Positions 24,070 to 35,505 of a stretch of DNA of 64,000 bases are shown here, in pieces. The position numbers and the translations under genes were made by a program. The first letter of the stretch is position 1. Every line of letters begins with the position of its first letter. Origin of the DNA: Aspergillus flavus (lineage: Eukaryota; Ascomycota; Eurotiomycetes; Eurotiales; Aspergillaceae); assembly GCF_009017415.1 (NCBI RefSeq), contig NC_092409.1, forward strand, positions 5,642,001 to 5,706,000. Reading direction: 5' to 3'. The notes under the pieces are model-generated. The model was not told the DNA's origin, made no database searches, and was given only the letters and a program-made list of their open reading frames with translations.

Positions 24070-25131
24070 CTAGCAAATGTTCAAGGTGGCATCACCCGAG
24101 ATATTCCACGAGATGTTCTCGCCACACGGATTCTCCGTCACCGAGTTGCTGTTGACCTCCAGGCTGATGGAGATGTCGCTGGTGATGGGGAACTCGTCCC
24201 GGGCAGAGATCCGCACCTCACCGCCCCCATTCACCGTACCCCCGAGAATTGACAGCCCGTAGCAGTTCTCAATCAGGATCGCGTTGTTCTCGTTATCCGC
24301 CAGGTCAACATTGGCAATCTCCGCGCCGCCAGACTGCGACACGCAGAAGATACCGCGCCCACCGCCGCGCGAGATAACGTTGTCGATAAACACATTGGTC
24401 GTGTAGCTGCCGTCCGCAAGCTGGCCGTTGTTGTTGGCCATACGGAAGGTCGCGTATCCATTCCCAGCGGCCACGTTGTCGCCGTCGACGGTCCCGATCT
24501 GCGCGTTGGTCGTGGTCTGCAACAGCAGGCCGCATTCGCCGACATCCCGCGCAATCACCTGGTTGATGGTGAGGCCGTCGATGTTCCAGGTTTCGACGGC
24601 GTGGCTGCCCGCGCCCGTCACGCTGATGACGTCCATGCTGACGTCGGCGTTGGCCGCCTCATCGCGTTCGAACCGGATGCCCAGCCCGCCGCTGAGGTTC
24701 ATCGTGATCTCGCCGAGGGACAGCCCCGTGACGCCGTAGAAGCGCATGCCGAAGTAGGGTGCCCCGGTGAGGCTGAGGTAGGGAATCTGCACGTCCGTCG
24801 TGTCGAGCGATTCGATCGAGCCGCGGCCGTTGCTGGCGACGTCGATTGTGCCGCAGCCTTCGAAAATCTTCCCGCTGCTGATGCTGATGACGCCCTCGCC
24901 GATGGACCCGGAAGCAATCACCGAGAGACGCTGGCCCTTGCCGATGGTATCCAGGGCTGTCTGGATCGCGGTGTAGTAGTCTGATCCGGCGTAGACCTCC
25001 TCCGAGCCTACGGTGGCCGTGTAGGAGCCGTCGGCGCCGTCGACGGTGGCATCGGGGGTGCCGGAACCGCACTGGGCAGAGACTGTGGAGGCCAAGGCCA
25101 ACGTGGCTGTGATGAGGGAGAACCAGTGCAT
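24070..25131 (-). CDS. Secreted right-handed beta-helix protein (pectate-lyase-like fold)
   Basis: A single exon encodes 353 residues with a clear signal peptide (about residues 1-19, ending SAQC). The remainder is a chain of short hydrophobic strands with turns such as GGLGIRFERDEAANADVSMD, ending in CGENISWNISGDATLNIC, which suggests a C-terminal disulfide. Repeating Asn/Gly turns are typical of a parallel beta-helix of the pectin-lyase superfamily. No PL1 or PL3 catalytic motif is evident, so an enzymatic role on polysaccharide is inference. It is markedly GC-rich compared with its flanks. A CCGCCAA core (25429-25435, minus strand) lies 300 bases upstream. Confidence 0.8.
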   Translation of the reverse strand: MHWFSLITATLALASTVSAQCGSGTPDATVDGADGSYTATVGSEEVYAGSDYYTAIQTALDTIGKGQRLSVIASGSIGEGVISISSGKIFEGCGTIDVASNGRGSIESLDTTDVQIPYLSLTGAPYFGMRFYGVTGLSLGEITMNLSGGLGIRFERDEAANADVSMDVISVTGAGSHAVETWNIDGLTINQVIARDVGECGLLLQTTTNAQIGTVDGDNVAAGNGYATFRMANNNGQLADGSYTTNVFIDNVISRGGGRGIFCVSQSGGAEIANVDLADNENNAILIENCYGLSILGGTVNGGGEVRISARDEFPITSDISISLEVNSNSVTENPCGENISWNISGDATLNIC

Positions 25132-25789
25132 GGTGATCCTGTTGACTCAGTGGTTGCAGATGAGAGTGTCAGGTAGAGTTTGGGATGCCGGTTTTGCTAC
25201 GGAGGGAAAGGGTTTATATATGCCCTCCCCTCAGGAGGATTTCCATGTCCACGGCAGAGGAAATCCTTCCACCGTCCCACCGGAGGAAACTGCCTCCACT
25301 CGGAGTAGTGCTCATCCATCGGGCAAGAAGGTTAAAACCGAGATCCTTGTCGCGGAGCCATTTCTCCGCTTTTCTCCCTGTTTGGCCCGGATCCTCAATT
25401 TTCCTAAGACCGACCTGCGCTATACGCCTTGGCGGGGCCGGGATAAAACCAATCCGATTGCAGATCACAATCTTCTGGATCGGGGGGGGGGCTGCTTGAA
25501 GAGGCGCGTAAGGAGTTAACTTGGACGCATGCTGTTCCTCCTCGCCGAGTGTTGGAGACGGCGGTTCGTCAGGAACGTCTTAGGCATCGGTATAACGAGG
25601 ATTACCCCCGAGAAGACGTCGGTTGAAAGGGAATTCGAGGTTTCTGCTGCAGCATTTTATGCGCCTGAGGCATATACTGACTCGCAGCGTTGGCTTGGCA
25701 CAGTCTCCGCTCCATAATATATACTCCGCATCTTGGCATAGAAGCGTCTGAGACGTCACAATGGTGATCATAATCCTCTTCCGGCTTGC
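25132..25789. other. Promoter and spacer before LINE remnant
   Basis: No gene is seen. A G run of about nine lies at 25482-25490. Segments after about 25540 may already belong to the decayed retroelement, but they are too altered to assign. Confidence 0.4.
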
Positions 25790-26480
25790 ACACTCGGTGG
25801 CTCGGGCTTTTGATCCCCGAAGAGGATGCCCTCCTCGTCGTGGAGTTTACGAAGTATCACGCGAACTGGGTCATCCAGGAAGGATTGACTGGTGTTGAAA
25901 GCGATTCACCATGACTGCGTTCTATGACAAACCACGCCGACTCAAGCAGTGTTATTGATGCCATGAATACGGCCACATTGGACCTCAGTGCGGTGCCGAA
26001 TACCGCTACGGATATTGCGCGGGAAAGAAGGCATGGCAAAGGAGACCGATCCTCAGCCGGCACCGTCATGTGTGCTGTGCAAAGGACACACTGAATAGAG
26101 CATGCCTGTCGGCGCAGAAGGAAGGAAATGGCCAGGACGGAACAGGCCCGACAGAATCGACCTGTTTTTGACTACGAAACAGACGACACCGGAAGGTCGA
26201 TAATAGGTGCCAGTATAAGAACACAGGAGCATGTCACGATACGTTCAACAAGCCCGATTGGAATACAGGAGAACACTAGCACACTTGGGAGTTCTTAGAT
26301 GAGCATGGCCTCCAGCCAACCGCGCCCATACAATCTCGGGAAGGCTGCCCGCCCATCCACGCAATGGACTGGACAGGACTGGAAGACGGCGCATAAGAGG
26401 CGACGTGCTCTTGCCGAAAGCTCAGCAAACACTAGAAGAAGGAAGGTGATGACGCAACCAGATGAATTAACTCCAGGGAG
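25790..26480 (+). mobile_element. Degenerate Tad-clade LINE, ORF1 C-terminal remnant
   Basis: Pieces in different plus-strand frames line up in the order expected of Tad1-type non-LTR element ORF1. The first is ALLVVEFTKYHANWVIQEGL, then a zinc knuckle C-Y-stop-C-H-E-Y-G-H-I-G-P-Q-C (CCHC spacing 2-4-4), a second C-x2-C in PSCVLCKGH, and finally ARTEQARQNRPVFDYET. The knuckle contains TGA where an arginine codon (CGA) is usual. Stops and frameshifts show it is dead. The open frame starting at 26299 continues this remnant and is not an independent gene. ORF2 (endonuclease and reverse transcriptase) is not recognisable downstream. Confidence 0.7.
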
Positions 26481-28185
26481 AAATATGCTGCCGATCTCAA
26501 ACTTCCTTGAAGCCATGCGCTTCTTATCGACAATGAACAGAAAAAGTACAGTATCAAAACTTCCAATCAATCTAAATCGACCCGGTATGGATTACGTATA
26601 CGAAAATCTATGCGTACCAGATCGGGCCTCAGTTCACAACACTCAGGAATCAACCCGTAAACCAGAAGGGGAGCTAAAGTTACTAAAGCCACTATGTAGT
26701 GAGAATCTCAATTCATACTCGGGTAGACCTTGTAGTAATAATACCTGGGCACTCGTATTTAGTCTTTCTCCCCGTTGCTTTTCTCACCCTTCCGATCGTA
26801 GAACCACGGAGGCGTGCAGAGTGATTTTAACACATCTGTATCAAGGCGGGCAATGTTGACTTGGTAATCAGACGAATCTGCGTCTTTACTACTTAATTCA
26901 AAAGACTGTTGAACTAGAAGAGAACCGACTGCTAGAGCCGGGGTACTATACTTCACACATTAGGGACGGGTTAGGGTTTTATACCGTTCGCGACGTTGTC
27001 CCGGTGGCGATTGCCGACGGGTGGGTCGCAGTGTGCCGAAGTCGATGGCCAAGCAGAAGGGCTGTTCAATAGCTTCGGCAGCGATGACTCGGAAGAGCGT
27101 CCTGATGAATAGGTTTGTGTGATTCCTTTACTGATATCCATTCACGTCCATATTGCATGCATATCATACGTTCTGCCTTAACGAAGCGACTAAGGCTCCA
27201 AATAGCCATCACTCCGTGATTAGCAGCGCGCCCTTTCCTTGGCACCGACACTTAAAACGCGGCACAATATATGGAGTGGATCACAGCGACTCATGTAAAT
27301 CACCAAAAAAGCCCGTTCCCGCGGGCTTCCTTTCCATTGGACAGGCTTTGCTCGGTATCTTCGTCAGTCCTTCTTTCGCCAGCCCCTATCTGTGCCCATC
27401 GATCGTTACCGACTATCGTCCTTCCTTTTCACCATGCTTTTGCCAGCTTGCTTGGTCTTGTGGTTGTGTGAGGGCTAGATTATCCTTGGGCCCCTGCTAG
27501 TCGTTGCTGTTAGGGAACTAAAGCTTCCTGGCAGGAATGCCGGTAGAAATCACGCCACTGTGCTTCAGATTCTTGAGTAAGTCATGCATTTTATCCCACT
27601 GGCTCTATAGCTGCTAAGTTGATTAATCCTATCATATAGAGGCATTCGCCTCCTTGGCTGGGAGCTGTATGATGGTGAACCCGATAATATTGTCTATGAC
27701 CGACTGACGGGGACTGTGTACGAATTGGCCGCTCCTAGCCTTTAAATATTGTGCTGATATCTCTACAGTTCGATTACATGTATTGCCTATGGAGCAGACA
27801 AGCCCACCAATAGACCTACAACCGAAAGAGATGGCTTCCTCCGTATTCTTGGACAGAACTAGTGGTAGACGTGATTCTGCACCGCCATTTCCAAGGACGC
27901 AAAATGACATCGTAGTCTGTTAGGTGGATATATGGCTGTGGTGTGGCGGGTGGCCTTTATTTCTTTGGTTCATCAATTTACTACGAGGCGCTTAGAGTTG
28001 CCTGTGCAACTCCAAGCGCCTCAATCTATCACATCATGAACGAAAGCAAAAGACAAGTCCAGATGGCTTAGATATTATTTAAATATTATTGTGTGGGCTA
28101 TCTGGCCCTCGTATCTAATTCAACTCGTATTTACTGCACTTGTCTACCTCATTAAACAAACGACATCGTGCAACACACGACAAAG
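26481..28185. other. Gene-poor spacer upstream of epoxide hydrolase
   Basis: About 1.7 kb without a supported gene. It includes the hairpin at 27985-28022 and, in the last 100 bases, the presumed promoter of the epoxide hydrolase. Confidence 0.45.
27985..28022. repeat. 16-bp inverted repeat, hairpin
   Basis: Arms 27985-28000 and 28007-28022 pair at 15 of 16 positions (one A/G difference) around a six-base loop CCTGTG. It starts about 200 bases upstream of the epoxide hydrolase ATG. It could fold in RNA or mark a small palindromic element. Confidence 0.75.
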
Positions 28186-29562
28186 ATGGGCCTGAAATCC
28201 CCAATTCCGCTGAAAGATCTCAAATTCAACACACCGGTGCCATACACGCTACACGTAGACCGGGAATTGCTCCAATTGACAAAGCAAAAGCTAGCTCTCT
28301 CCCGATACCCCGAAGAACAGACAGATTTTGGGGAGAACAACTGGGCCCAAGGAGCCAAAGTCTCCCGCGTAAAACAGTTAGCAGAGTTCTGGAGAGACCA
28401 CTATGACTGGGAGGCTGAAGAGGTGCGTCAATCTTCCTACTGTGCAAACAAGCTAGAACTTACTAATTAAGAGCAACAGCGCCGCCTGAACGCTATCTTC
28501 AACCATTTCCTAGTCAAGATCGACGTCCCCGGCTACGGGCCCCTGGTGTTGCACTTCACCCACACCAAGTCTACCAGACCAAGTGCTATTCCGCTTCTAT
28601 TCTCTCACGGCTGGCCCGGCTCCTTCGTGGAAGCCGTGCGCGTTGTACTCCCGCTGACTGAGCCCGAGGATGCAAAAGACCCAGCCTTCCACTTCATCGC
28701 CCCGTCAACCCCTGGGTTCGGTTTTTCACCCGCGCCCACCAAGTCCGGCGTCGGTCCCAACGTGGTTGCACGCGCATACAAGATCCTAATGACCGACGTG
28801 CTGGGGTACCCAAAGTTCGTGACCCAGGGCGGCGACTTCGGGTCCTTCATCACGCGTTCCATCGCCATCCAGTACCCCCAGGTCGTGCGCGCCCAGCACT
28901 TGAACATGTTCCCAGTCCCTCCTCCTACGCTGTGGTCAGCACCGTGCGCCTATCTACGCTGGTGCCTGTCAGCGCTGACATACTCGGAGTTCGAGCACGA
29001 GTCGTTACGGGTGCGCCGGAACTTCGAGCAGGATCAAAGTGGGTACCTCGAGGAGCAGAAGACCCGGCCGCAGACACTAGGGTTCGCGTTAGGAGACTCT
29101 CCTCTCGGGCTGCTCGCGTGGTTTGTGGAGAAGTTCCATGATTGGGGCGACGTGCATGATGCCTTGAGTGATACGGATATCATCACGTTGGTGATGATGC
29201 ATTGGATCCAGGGCGCAACTCCTGGTCTGCGGTTTTATAGGGAAGCGTTTGGCCGTGGTATGCGTGAGGCTGAGAAGACTTTTGAGACGTATGTGTCAGT
29301 GCCTTGCGGGGTCAGTATGTATAAGAAAGAGCAGCTCCATGTAAGTCAAATATCCTGTGACATGTATCGGGTAAACGGAAGAGTGTGTACTCATGAATTT
29401 AAGTGTCCTCGCGACTGGGCCGCCCAGGTCGCCAACATCCATTACTGGCGGGAGTATGATCGAGGGGGTCATTTCTCGTCTCTCGAGAGGCCGGATCTGT
29501 TCGTGCACGATCTCCGCTCGTTCTTTTCCTCCCCTGTCGTTATGCAGGCATATGCTCGGTAG
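28186..29562 (+). CDS. Microsomal-type epoxide hydrolase (alpha/beta hydrolase)
   Basis: Three exons (28186-28422, 28480-29340, 29404-29562) give about 418 residues. The second intron is a multiple of three without stops, so it could be retained, but GTAAGT...TTTAAG and better family continuity (KEQLH joined to CPRDWAAQ) favour splicing. The N-terminal EHN domain is present. HGWPGS at about residue 122 forms the oxyanion region. The nucleophilic Asp lies in GGDFGS at about residue 198, and the catalytic His in GGHFSSLE near the C-terminus. The enzyme adds water to epoxides to form diols. It sits beside a regulator and a Baeyer-Villiger-type monooxygenase, so a shared oxidative pathway is plausible. 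No membrane anchor is visible, unlike animal microsomal enzymes. Confidence 0.9.
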
Positions 29563-29716
29563 TCGAAGGTAGTGAAGGGATACACGAACTGCTCGGTCCC
29601 TATGTGATATAAGAAGAAGAGTTCTTTCCCATACAAGGTAATGCATTAAATATTCGCTGAACTACGTCACCAACTGGATATCTTCATAATGCATTCTATA
29701 GCTCCTGTTTCCCTAG

Positions 29717-32244
29717 TTAGAAGCCCCAGAGCTTCCTAAGATCGGCCGCTCGATCTGAAGTCTTCCAGCCTGTTTCATTCTCAATTCGAGCCAGATGTTT
29801 GAGTAGAAGTATCTTCTCCGTGGCATATTCTTCCTCCAGGTTGGAGCGAGCGTGATGAGACGGTATATTTTGTCTGATGATACTAATTCTTGACGACGGG
29901 GAAAAGCGCACTTGATCATCTGACGAATCTGGACAAGCCGATAAGGATGACGATTTGTTGGCGAATACTGCTCCTGCAATGTAAAGTGGCTGAAGCTGGT
30001 TGACCCAGTTCGCACTAAATGTATCAGCCGAAATTCCATATTGCTTGTCTGTTATTTCTTTTGGAATAGTGAGTAGAAGTGGTATCCTTTGAAACCTACT
30101 GAGAAGAGTTTGACATAGATATGCCACAGAGTTCTCTCGCATGCCAAACAAGATCAACCTTAAAGCTGGTTAGCTTCAACTTCAATTGACTTCCTATAGC
30201 TCATATACGGTCCAAAGATAAGGTAATGTCAAATGACAACACCTACAGCATCCTTAACTGGAAAAGACGAAATCTCCGATTCGGGAATAAGGCCGGTTTG
30301 TAAGAGTAGCATGCATCCGGTATGGTAAAAGGTATTGCCACAAACTAGGAAGGTTCAGGATAGAGCTAGATACGCAGGAAGCAAGCAACTTACTAGCCGA
30401 GGCACTTGTATATATCACAGCCGGAAACACGCTGGGGGGAATACAAGAGTCCCTCAGTAATGGGCACACCTCTTGGGGGCGAAGCCGGTACCATTTCTGG
30501 AGCTCCCCCCATAGTCTGGAGACCGAGACAGCAAGTGTAGACCCAGCTTTTTTTGTGCCAAACCCGGGTGCGGCTAACATATTGACAATCTGAGCAAATA
30601 TAAAGATGGCAAGATTACAATAGTCATCCACGTCCCTTTCCGTGGCCAAGGATTCAATGGATGTATCATCCAACCAGAAGTCAGTTGGGATCAGTGTCGT
30701 CTTACCGCTGATAAAAGCTGCCCATACATCTACCAAAGTAATTAGTCATTGTCATAGACTGGGTTTCTATAAGCTGTACCAATTCGAGCAAATGCCCAGA
30801 AGCAGGATTTTACAATTCCCTGGCTCGAGCCATTCCACTTCTTTGCTAGAAGAAGGCCAGCGCATCCCTGTAAAAGTAATAAGCATGTGTATTGACATGA
30901 GACAAGCGGATGGCAGCTCCCGCAGACTTTCAAATGCCGCCGCCACTCATGGACATCGGACGCCATCATTTCGTAAACGCACAACAGGGTACAGGTTGCG
31001 AGAACGGACGCATCCGCTTTTGCGGGGTCCTGCCGGAGAAGGTGTTGTATTGTAGATTGATATAGCTCTAGGGTGACTGGTCGCTGCACTTTCTCCACGT
31101 GGTCTAGCTGTCGGGAGGCGAGAGACATAGCAGCTGCTACAAAAGCTGTGGACTTCATCATCGAATGCAGGGATCTCATTGTGAAATGCATATTAGAGTC
31201 GGTTGTCTCACACCACGTTCCAGTCTCCTGTATGAATGAAGAAATCAAACGAGCTTTTTCCGTGCAAGTTACAGGCAGAAATGGCTCGGGCTGCGGGGAT
31301 TCATCCCGAGAAACCGCCAGACCAAGCGAGAACGGGGGAATATACGTCCCAGCCTCATGCGTCGCTATGCTGTGGGGCCGATAGTGATAGACATCGGATA
31401 ATGGGGAGAATGCATATTCAAGGAACACGGGCTGGAGTGGCTCTGGGGTTTGTGTGTTGGGCTGGCATAACAGATGACCAATGCTAGAGTGTCCAGTACT
31501 CAACCCATCGTTCGTTCCCGAAGTACGAGACGTAGAAGATTCCTGTGAATGAAGATGAGAAGTATCTAGCGCGCTCGAACTGCCCTTAGAGCCACAACCA
31601 GATCTTTCTAACGCCGTTAGTGCGGTGGCATCATCTACGGCAGACTTGTCTCCATGAAACACGCCCTCGTTCTCTTCCTCATCTGCCCACGACCTGTCTG
31701 CCTCATGCGATTGGTCTAGGACAGAATCGGAAGTGTAAGTGTCGTTAGGGAAATGGTAGTCACGAATGATTGACTCTGACTCATCGATGATCTAGAGCAA
31801 TAGGTCAGTACATGCACTGACGCTTAATCACTAAGTAGCATAATGTACCGTCGGAACGGCTCGTGCCTGAGACGGCAAAGAATCCCGTCGTCTTTCAATA
31901 GCACACAAGGTAGCAACGTCCTTATGAGATAAGCTGAGGTTACGTGAACGATGGAAAGAAGCCTTGAGTCCCCATCGGCAGGTCGTTCCCCGAGCCTGGC
32001 AGTTCCTACATTGTGGGCGGGCTCCATCGCCTGCAATGATATGCGTGAGCGGATAGGTGACTCCTTCGAAGATTCATGGTATTCTTACACTTCCGGCGAC
32101 GGCTACGGCATTTCAGACTGGAAACTGTCAACTGCAGCCACTCATTAGATGGGGTTTCACTTTGGTCGCTTACCATCCCGATCTCGTCCGTTTCCACCGA
32201 ATCTTAGTCTGACTCGCGGATGCATCACTGTCCGGCGCTTCCAT
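29717..32244 (-). CDS. Zn2Cys6 transcription factor, eight exons
   Basis: Exons are 32244-32174, 32117-32089, 32030-31849, 31791-30928, 30867-30780, 30729-30394, 30344-30243 and 30165-29717, giving about 706 residues. All joins keep one frame; the last donor (30242, GTGTTG) is weak. The zinc cluster is split over three exons: GC, then LKCRSRRRK, then CDGARPQCRNCQARGTTC, giving C-x2-C-x6-C-x6-C-x2-C-x6-C. The C-terminal half carries WRRHLK/GCAGLL, WAFARIDVWAAFISG and GNTFYHTGCMLLLQ, typical of the Fungal_trans_2 class. It would act in the nucleus. It ends 155 bases from the epoxide hydrolase stop and is divergent from the monooxygenase, so it is the likely pathway regulator. Confidence 0.85.
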
Positions 32245-32733
32245 ATTCCATACAGGCTTCTAGGAAGGTCCTATGAAACGGTAGTTTTGCGAGAAGAGGC
32301 GACAACTGGGGTTGCGCTTTCTTCTTGGATGCCCACAGCTGAAATGATGAACTCGATTCTCCCCATCATCCATGATTAAGTCACAGAAAATGTAGACCAG
32401 AAGGCTGTGCTGATCCAAACGCACGATTGGGAAGAGGGTCGTAGTGTGGAGAATTTCCCACAAGAAGGACCAATCACACGCTGCCAGTTTGTGGCGGAAA
32501 GGAAATGGCAACCGCAAGCGCCGCCAAGCAATTGGAACCGATTGTACTTCGAAGTCTACTACAGCAACTATAGGGTTACAACTATGTGCAAGTGTGATTC
32601 TACTACTTATCAACCGATATGCCTGCATATCCCACTAGTTCGATCGAGCATTTAAATAAAGCCCTCGGAATGCTCGAAATGCCTCTTGCTTACCGTCCAG
32701 AAGTTCCTCCCCTAGGTACGCACACTTGGAAGA
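32245..32733. promoter_or_regulatory. Divergent promoter between regulator and monooxygenase
   Basis: 489 bases separate the two start codons and should hold both promoters. No specific operator was identified. Closely spaced inverted CGG triplets typical of Zn2Cys6 sites were not convincingly seen. Confidence 0.45.
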
Positions 32734-34499
32734 ATGGGTCAAAGTAAAGAAGTTATCATCATTGGAGCTGGCATTTCCGGCTTGGGAATGGCCATTCAGT
32801 TAAAACGACTACTTGGTCACGATAACTTCACCATCTACGAGAAATCAGACAATATTGGCGGAACATGGTGGCACAATCGCTACCCTGGATGTGCCTGCGA
32901 TATCCCTAGTCATTTCTATTCTTACAGCTTTGCACTGAAATATGACTGGACTACGATGTTTCCTGGTCGTGATGAGCTCCATCAGTGTAGGTGCCCCAAT
33001 CTTCGTCAGATAGTGTCCCTGACTGATAGTGTCTAGACTTCTTCTCTGTTGCTGAAAAGTACGACATACTCCCCCACTGCCGGTTCAACGCCATGTGCGT
33101 TAGTCTAGTCTGGGATAATCTGCGTTCTCTATGGAACTGCACCTTCCAAGACACTATCTCTGGAGAAACCTTCAAGAAAGAGGCCCCTGTTGTGGTCAGC
33201 GCTATTGGAACGCTTGACCGGCCTTACATTCCGAATATCGAAGGGTCAGAGTCGTTCCAGGGTGAGGTCTTCCATAGTGCAAGGTGGAATGACTCCTTTA
33301 AACCTGAGGGGAAGAAGATTGTGGTCCTAGGAAATGGAGCCTCCGCTACTCAATTTGTTCCGGAGCTAGTTAAGGATGTTGGGCCCCAGGGATCAGTAAC
33401 ACAGTTTGTACGAAGTGCCCACTGGTGGACCAAACGAGTTAGTAATTCCTTTATAACATGTCATAGATCTATTCGCGATGCATCACTAAGCCGTTCAACG
33501 CAGGGTAATCCGAAATACTCGGAACGATTCAAGCTGGTTCTGAAGCATGTTCCCTTCGCAGCGAAGGTCTACCGTATCACACTCGCATGGCAACTAGAAA
33601 GAGTCTTTTCTTCATTTTACATGAACAGCAATGGCGCTGCTATGCGCCAAAAGATTCGTGACGCTACCTACTCGTTCATTGAAAGTGACGCGCCGCCCCA
33701 GTACCACGAAATTCTCAAGCCAAGATACGAACCTGGATGCAAACGTCGGGTCAATACCGCTTCCTACATGGTTTGTCTACACTCGCCACAGATGATTCTG
33801 ACCGATAATTCTGTGGTGAAGGTAGGACCGGACTACGTAGAGACCAAAAGTGGGGACCGTCATGTAGCCGACGCAATCATCTACGCAACGGGCTTCCAAA
33901 CTCAGAAGTGGCTATTTCCCATGCAGATTAAAGGGATTAACGGCCAGGATTTGCACCAAGTCTGGGATGCTGCCAGCGGCGCTGAGGCGTACAAAGGCAC
34001 TGTGGTGAGCGGGTTTCCCAATTTCTTCATTCTATATGGTCCAAATGCCGCAACTGGTCAACACTCTGTTATCTTTCATTCGGAATGTCAGATTAACTAT
34101 TCGTGTCGTCTTCTTCGGCCTGTTTTGAAGGGCAAGGCCGACTCGATTATGGTCAAACTTGAAGCGCAACAACAAGACCTATCTTGGGTCCATGACAAGT
34201 TGAAGCATCTTGTGTTCAACAGCGGCTGCCAGAGTTGGTGGATGGATCCAGTCACCAAGAAGAATACCTTCATTTACCCCGATCCTATGTACAAGTATTG
34301 GCTTCGTACGATTTTTCCGTCGTGGTCTGACTTCGATATACGGAAGGACGGGAAAAGGCACAGCAGCTGCGGCGGGATGCTCTCCATGGGAGTGTTTATA
34401 CTGGGTCTGGCAGCCGTTACTATCACTAATTCTACAGATATCCAAAAGCTGATAGGGAAGGCCTCTAACTGGCTACTGGCCAATGTTCATTGGTCTTGA
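32734..34499 (+). CDS. FAD-dependent Baeyer-Villiger-type monooxygenase
   Basis: Two exons (32734-32986, 33037-34499) give 571 residues. The N-terminal FAD Rossmann motif is GAGISG at residue 11. NIGGTWWHNRYPGCACD follows, the usual flavin contact of this class. FQGEVFHSARW fits the BVMO fingerprint F-x-G-x-x-x-H-x-x-x-W. The NADPH Rossmann motif GNGASA comes next. The C-terminus holds a hydrophobic segment (MLSMGVFILGLAAVTI) that could anchor it to a membrane. The family inserts oxygen into ketones to give esters or lactones, or N/S-hydroxylates. The divergent regulator and nearby epoxide hydrolase point to a shared pathway; the substrate is unknown. Confidence 0.9.
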
Positions 34500-35505
34500 C
34501 AGCACGCGCCGCAGGATCAGCATCGTCTGTCTGACTTAAATCAATGATCTCATCTTGTGTCTAGTCACAGTCATTTAACGATTATTAAGTTGTGGATTGC
34601 AGCGTTTGCTTTTATTTCTGGTCTCATTCTTTTACGACAGTTAGGGCTTGTACTGTCGTAGAATATAGAACCCTTTAGTCCCTAGCATATATTCCATCGC
34701 AATTCTATTGAAATTGACACACTCTAAGCCCGTTCTTAATTGGTCCAGGATCCTGTAAATGGATTCGCAGTGTTTTTGCCAATCATGTAATTTCCTGTAA
34801 AGTACTGATGCCGGGTTGGTCATGGGTATTAGAGAGATGGTGGCAGAATCCGTGGTGGCTCAAATCTGCCTATAGAGGATTATGCAGAAGACCGATGAGA
34901 CTAAATATCTTGGCCATATTCCGCGACTGTGCAGCTAGTTAGATCATAATGGTCCGTAACAGGTTAAACCTTTCAGCCTTTCATATTTGAAGTTGAACAG
35001 AAGGATGTAATTATGACTTGGACCCTCTGGTCAAGACAATGACAATCCAGAAAAAGAATGAGATTGACTCTTGCTATCTAGTGCGAACACATTTTAGAAG
35101 AGACTTGAAGTAATCCGCCAAGCCAGGCTTCCTCCTTGTATACCTAAAGTTTAAAGATAGAGAGGGGCCTGGCGAGAAGGGCATCTTTTAATGGTCAGTC
35201 AATTCATTACTCAATTTTTTACGTTACTACAGCAAATGTCGATATTTCCTTAAGTAAATCCAAAGATTGGGCGGAACATCTTGTTTTTAAGCGAGATATT
35301 ACTTAAATCTTGTAAATTAAGATGGAGCCTATTAAGAGCATATGCCAACGGGTACTCGTTATCCATGAGATTGGGTATATTTAGCGTCAATGTCTTGCGA
35401 GACAGAAAAAATAAATTAAAACTTAGAGACGCAAGAGTATATCCCATTTGATAAGTTGTCCGTCTTGTAAGATACATGTATTTCCGCCTAGTCAATATTC
35501 CCTGC
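34500..35505. other. AT-rich intergenic spacer
   Basis: About 1 kb, strongly AT-rich, with no supported gene. Confidence 0.45.

Noticed and set aside
24599..25072. Alternative frames over the beta-helix gene
   Set aside because: Arg/His/Ala-rich composition is typical of shifted reading of GC-rich DNA; the called frame has signal peptide and full length.
26299..26859. 186-codon plus-strand open frame as a separate gene
   Set aside because: It continues the LINE ORF1 remnant frame after a stop; no independent start context or domain.
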